Under the pieces are notes generated by a model, which had not been told where the DNA came from, did not search any database, and saw only the letters and a program-made list of their open reading frames with translations. A DNA stretch of 64,000 nt from the NCBI RefSeq assembly GCF_001723175.1, contig NC_064651.1, forward strand, positions 4,092,001 through 4,156,000. Direction: 5' to 3'. How positions within the stretch are numbered: the first letter of the stretch is position 1; every line of letters starts with the position of its first letter. Positions 59,804-64,000 of this stretch are shown here, one piece after another. A program made the position numbers and the translations under genes. The DNA is from Penicillium oxalicum (Eukaryota > Ascomycota > Eurotiomycetes > Eurotiales > Aspergillaceae).

Positions 59804-60831
59804 ATGCCGTTTGATTACAAGAAAGTTTTGATCATTGGTGCCACCTCGGGCATTGGCCAAGCTCTGGCTGCCAAGGTTGTTGAGAATGGCACGCCGGTGA
59901 TTGTGACTGGTCGTCGAAAGGAGAATCTCGACGCTTTTGCGAAAAAATATGGTTCTGACAAGGTCAGGACCAAGGTGTTTGATATAACACAGTTGGATCA
60001 GGTTAGTTTGTGTAATTGAAACGAAAAAATATTTCACACACCAACATCCTTCTGCGTGCGATGTCTTGTCTCTCCAATCTCATATACCCAGAGCCCGGCC
60101 ATCTCCAGCCATACTGCTATCTGCACAGAAATAAAAGAAAACAGCAACCAAGAACACCCCTCAGAAGAAGAATGAGAAACACCATACCGAGCACTACTGA
60201 CCCTATTCAATCCCAACAGATCCCCAACTTCGCATCCGAAATCATCGCCGACAATCCCGATCTCGACTGCATCCTCGTGAACTCGGGAATCCAGCGCCCC
60301 TTTGACTTCTCCAAGCCAGAAACAGTAGACATGGACATGTTCGACACCGAATTAATCACCAACTACTCCTCCGCCGTCCGTCTCGCCAAGGCCTTCATCC
60401 CCCACCTCCAAACCCAACAGGACCACCCAACCCTGCTCGGCTTCACCACTTCCCAACTCGCCCTCGTCCCCATGATGCGCTGTCCCAACTACGGCGCCAC
60501 CAAGGCCGCACTGCACCACTTCATTCTGGCGCTACGCACTCAGCTGGAGTCCGGACCGGGAAACATCAAGGTGCTGGAACTCTATCCACCCGCGGTGCAG
60601 ACCGAGTTGCACGATACGAAGCATCAGCCGGATTTGAAGGATGGGCACTTAATCGGAATGCCGTTGGATGAGTTTACCGAGGAGGCGTGGGCGGGTCTGT
60701 GTGAGGGCAAGGATCAGATCCCGGTGGGAAGTGCTAAGGAGGCGTTTGCGAATTTCGAAGCGAAGAGGCAGGAGGCTTATCAGCATATGACTCGGATGCT
60801 GTCGCAGTTGATTAAGAAGCATCTTCGATGA
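59804..60831 (+). CDS. Short-chain dehydrogenase (DltE-like)
   Basis: Exons 59804-60001 and 60220-60831, 269 residues; the intron is 218 bases, longer than most here. The NAD(P)-binding GATSGIGQALA is at the N-terminus with GRRKENL after strand 2 (basic residues, favouring NADPH). The usual NNAG is replaced by NSGIQRP, typical of the DltE branch. The active-site YGATKAAL follows FTTSQLALVP (Ser). The C-terminal part (LELYPPAVQTELHD) is intact. The reaction is unknown. It reads in the same direction as the enoyl reductase 1 kb upstream, but nothing in sequence ties them into one pathway. Confidence 0.88.
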
Positions 60832-61394
60832 TGGGAGCAGTTGGGGGTGGAATCCTTCTCCACGCACGCGACAAAGGTGATCGTGTCTCGAGGGTGTGGT
60901 TGGTCGGAAAGGCTCATCCGGGATCCTTGGGTTTGGGTCACCAGCATCGTGACTGGTCGGATGCTAAGGTTGATCGTCAGATTTTAACATTGATGATTGA
61001 TTCCAGTGGTTTCTGTTTGTATATGTTGGACTGGCTCATTTCTTCAAGTGATGAACAGTCGGAGCCTCAGGTACAATCTTAGATCTATCTCTCTGTCAAT
61101 GAACCCGAACGGCTCTGGTACAATTCTGCGTTGGCACAGATCTCACGAAGTTCAGTGTTTACATTCCATTCAACCCCTCATCATTGATGTGAAGATAAAT
61201 CCCATCCCGCGAGAATGACAGGGTATTGAGAGCATCTAATGCATTTTTAATGGATGAAATGAATATGGTTCAGACATGGTAAACGTATCCCCCCCCCCCC
61301 CCCAAGTTAAATGTATCACTCTTCCAGTCGCACTAGAGACCATGCTCCAGTTCTGCCCGGGACGGGCTGATTCAGACCAGATGAATCAAAAGAT
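60832..61394. other. Intergenic between convergent SDR and URC1; 15-base poly-C
   Basis: 3' regions of both genes and a 15-base C run at 61289-61303. No gene. Confidence 0.6.
61289..61303. repeat. Poly-C homopolymer (15 bases)
   Basis: Fifteen consecutive C residues, the same length as the run at 10588-10602. Confidence 0.95.
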
Positions 61395-62963
61395 TTAGTG
61401 CTGAAGGTAGTTGTCAGTCAGATATGAGTCCGAGATGCCGGATCCCCACTGAAAACGTAGTACATACCTCCACATCCTCCCATTTCTCCCAGCCACGACC
61501 ACGTACGGCAGCGAGATCATCCATGGTAATCTGCTTGCCGGTCGTAAAGTATCCAGCATTGATCTTTGCATCAATCTCGACGCGAGAGTCACTGGGAATC
61601 ATCTCATCCGGAATCGGAATTCGCTCCAAGATCTTGATACCCGAGTCTACAATCGCGTCATGTTTCATATTGGACATGGACAACATCTTATCAATCTTCT
61701 TGACGCCAAGCCAGTGGAGAATGTCCGGCATCAGGGCTTGGAAGCGCATCTAGCAAGAAAGAAAAAAAAAGGCACGAGGTCAGAACACAGGACCATGTGG
61801 ACCCAATCAACCTCATGATGGCCGGGGGAATGCGCAGACTTACATCTCTGACGCCAGCAATATTCTCCGTTCGGGTGAAGTATTTATCGGCCGTATCGCC
61901 TCCTCGCTTCCGCGCATTGTATACCAAGTATTTGATCACCTCTCCCAGAGCACGACCTTCCTTGCGGAAATAGATCACCACACCACTGCCACCATTCTGG
62001 GCCTCACGGATTGCCTCGCGAATACCAAATGCAAGGTATGGTCGGCATGTGCAGATGTCGGACTGAAACACGTCACTACCATTGCATTCGTCGTGAATTC
62101 GCAGAGCCAGCTTGACTTTCTCGTCTGACACGCGCTCGGGAGGTCCGAAGATATATACTGTTAACCCGCCAATAGGAGGTAGGAAGACCTTCAAGTCCGG
62201 ACGGGTGATCAGCTCAGGGTAGCTGCCACCCGTGTGCTCAAACAAAGTCCGACGGAGAGTGCCCTCATCCACACCAAATCGCTCGGCCACACCGGGTAAG
62301 TACCACACGGGCTCCACTGCAACCTTGGTCACTCGCACTTCACCGGACGAGTCTACCACAATGGAGCCATCGACTTCGAGTTGCCCATCACGCACGGCCT
62401 CTGCAATCTCGGCCAGCTTCATGTTGGCACGTGTCACCGCCATGGTGGGCCGAATGTCCCAGCCTGCCTCAAGCTCCTCTTTATACTGGTTGACAATGTC
62501 ATGGCCAAAAGGGTCCATGGACACAATCTTGGACTTGTCCCCCCATGCTTGTTGCCAAGGAAAGTCAAAGGTGGGTTGACTGTTACGCAAGTCGGGGCGG
62601 AAATCCGCATCCAATTCACCCGCCGCCACGGCCAAGGCATTGTAGATACTGTAGCTACCTCCGTGAGCGCCGATAGCATTGCGACGTTTGACGAGATTAT
62701 TGCTGCGGGAGACAATCACTGGACCTCGAGATTTGGCATCGGCGGCACCCCATTCCAGGGGGACAGGGTCAATTCCACTCTGACCAGGATAGGTCGTCAA
62801 CTGCTGGCAGTCAGATCAAATGGTCTTTTTTCCCTGACGGAGCTTTCTGCCAGTCCAGGCCAAACACACTCACAATGATATGTTTGCTATAGTGGGACTT
62901 GGGTGAGGTGGGAGACGGGAGAGTGGGCTCTGGCATGTTGGCGATGGGTTCAGTTTCCACCAT
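61395..62963 (-). CDS. URC1: Uracil-catabolism protein Urc1 (GTP cyclohydrolase II-like)
   Basis: Exons 62963-62874, 62800-61844, 61749-61468 and a proposed 6-base last exon 61400-61395; 444 residues. After a short N-terminus (MVETEPIANMPEPT) comes LTTYPGQSGIDPVPLEWGA and a GTP cyclohydrolase II-like core: VYIFGPPERVSD, RIHDECNGSDVFQSDICTC (zinc-ligand cysteines), FRKEGRALGEVIKYLVYNAR. Urc1 is required in yeasts for the URC route that uses uracil or uridine as nitrogen source. The last exon gives VE|H-stop; if that intron is kept, the protein instead ends 17 residues later at 61414. The 5' leader holds a GA repeat (62994-63012). It is divergent from the zinc-cluster gene to the right. Confidence 0.9.
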
Positions 62964-63611
62964 GATCACGATGAAGAAGATCGACAGAGAGGCAGAGAGA
63001 GAGAGAGAGAGAAAGTCAGAACACGAAATGAAGTTCGTTAGGCTTTCAGAACCCAACCACAAAGCTGGGCCGGGTTTAAAGGGTAGCCATGCAGCACGAG
63101 GGGAGGGCCGGCCATGTGACTTCCCCCGCACGTTATCAGCTTATCAGCAGCGGACAGAGCGGTCACCTTTTTGTCTTGTTATCTGCGAGGCGTCATCGTC
63201 CTGCAGGTTATCGCCCTTCGTGGGGATCGATAACAGGAGTGGAAATCATGTCTGGAGGGCTGGAGATGCCACAATGGACGTGATTGTTTGGGTCCTCGGT
63301 ACAGATCGTTCGGCAGTCCCCACCAGGACGTTATCTCATGTCGATTCTGGGGCAGCCCCGGCGCCAAGACCCACTTCACGCCCGCTGGTCTTCGGAGTTC
63401 GGACTGACCAGTCTGTCCCCCTGAGTCTGACCGGAGTTGGAACGCCGAAGAATCGTTCTCTTCGCAGAGGACAACTGCGATGTTACTGGGGCGACGAGAG
63501 TTCAAGATGCTTCCAACGATTGTACGGTAGTAGATCATCATCATCATGAGGTAAACCAACTGCGATCTCTCCACAATGCATTTTTTGGCCGCTGACATGC
63601 GAGTGGTAATA
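62964..63611. promoter_or_regulatory. Divergent promoter between URC1 and the zinc-cluster regulator
   Basis: About 650 bases separate the two genes. It contains a GA dinucleotide tract at 62994-63012 and no other gene. The first exon of the regulator may start inside it (for instance near 63510). Confidence 0.5.
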
Positions 63612-64000
63612 GTGCGCGCCGCAGAAACGGTAAACCAGCATCGTGCGAGCCATGTCGCCGTGATAAGGTGCGCTGTGATCATGCGGTGCCGATCTGCAGT
63701 CGATGCCAAAGCCGTGGGATATCCTCGCGCTGTCTCTACCATCCGGCACCCATGACTCGGGCGAAGGCCCGGCGCTCCCACTCGGTGATTGAGGATGTTC
63801 CCTTTCAGCGAGATGTCCAAGCAAGGTGCGTGGTGGCATAGGTCGTGAACCCAGCCCAAGGGGATGTCCTCTTGTTCAGAAGAGCTTCTCTGACGATGCC
63901 TTCCTCCTCCTTCACGGCTCGTGACACTGATTCAAATTGAATTATTTGCGGATGCAGCAGCATCACTCCGGCCAGGGAATCCGCAGAGGCCACGGTCATC
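63612..64000 (+). CDS. Zn2Cys6 transcription factor, partial (both ends unresolved)
   Basis: A frame with the full zinc cluster starts between about 63602 and 63620 and reads RRRNGKPASCEPCRRDKVRC then DHAVPICSRCQSRGISSRCL: six cysteines spaced C-x2-C-x6-C-x6-C-x2-C-x8-C, as in Gal4-type regulators. It continues to 63825, where CAAGCAAG|GTGCGT looks like a donor, and the rest lies in later exons at or beyond the right edge. The first exon could not be identified because a stop precedes the cluster in frame. Its position beside URC1 suggests the URC2 regulator role described in yeasts; this is inference. Confidence 0.75.

Noticed and set aside
53205..60831. Secondary-metabolite cluster (FSH hydrolase, HSL hydrolase, enoyl reductase, SDR)
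   Set aside because: No backbone synthase, transporter or pathway regulator lies among them, and the genes are widely spaced on both strands.

Overview
This is a stretch of chromosome from a filamentous ascomycete, most likely a eurotialean mould of the Aspergillus/Penicillium type. The evidence is about 20 protein genes spaced roughly 3 kb apart, short GT-AG introns of about 50-100 bases, no operons, and typical mould proteins (an SREBP regulator of the SrbA type, a P2D/ENA cation ATPase, a Mnn9 mannan-polymerase subunit, URC1). No rRNA, tRNA, CRISPR array, prophage or intact transposon was seen. Gene models below were spliced by eye; each multi-exon model that is not flagged as broken sums to an uninterrupted frame.

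Layout. 1-3774 (-): DYRK/Pom1-type kinase, cut by the left edge. 5184-6948 (+): Pex24p/dysferlin-domain peroxisomal membrane peroxin. 7236-8009 (-) and 8296-9821 (+): divergent pair, Nop16 (carrying an in-frame stop) and a Yke4/KE4 ZIP zinc transporter. 10649-11861 (-): Mnn9. 12813-14327 (-): mitochondrial carrier with a 10-base exon. 15655-17260 (-): Ser/Pro-rich protein of unknown function, followed by about 5.4 kb without a supportable gene. 22691-23568 (-): short-chain dehydrogenase. 25450-27385 (+): amino acid/choline-type permease. 29183-29945 (+): decayed cytochrome P450 remnant. 30966-32248 (+): free methionine-R-sulfoxide reductase with a 3-base first exon and a 5-base internal exon. 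33497-35530 (-): NAD kinase. 37524-38338 (-): exosome subunit Rrp46. 40288-43769 (+): ENA-type ATPase with two frame breaks. 45396-48450 (+): SrbA-type SREBP with three frame breaks. 50501-52592 (+): ferric reductase. 53205-54058 (-): FSH serine hydrolase. ~55142-56272 (+): HSL-type alpha/beta hydrolase. 57712-58758 (+): MDR/ToxD-like enoyl reductase. 59804-60831 (+): SDR. 61395-62963 (-): URC1, divergent from a Zn2Cys6 regulator (about 63612 to beyond the right edge).

The genes are mostly housekeeping with scattered accessory oxidoreductases; the window is not a single pathway cluster. The clearest functional pairing is URC1 beside a zinc-cluster regulator, which resembles the URC1/URC2 uracil-catabolism arrangement known from yeasts. 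The most notable structural signals are the very small exons (3, 5, 6 and 10 bases) and the run of frame disruptions in otherwise well-conserved genes (nop16, ENA, srbA). Two of these lie exactly in C-runs, so base-calling or assembly error must be excluded before calling them pseudogenes. I did not find convincing evidence of a previously undescribed system.
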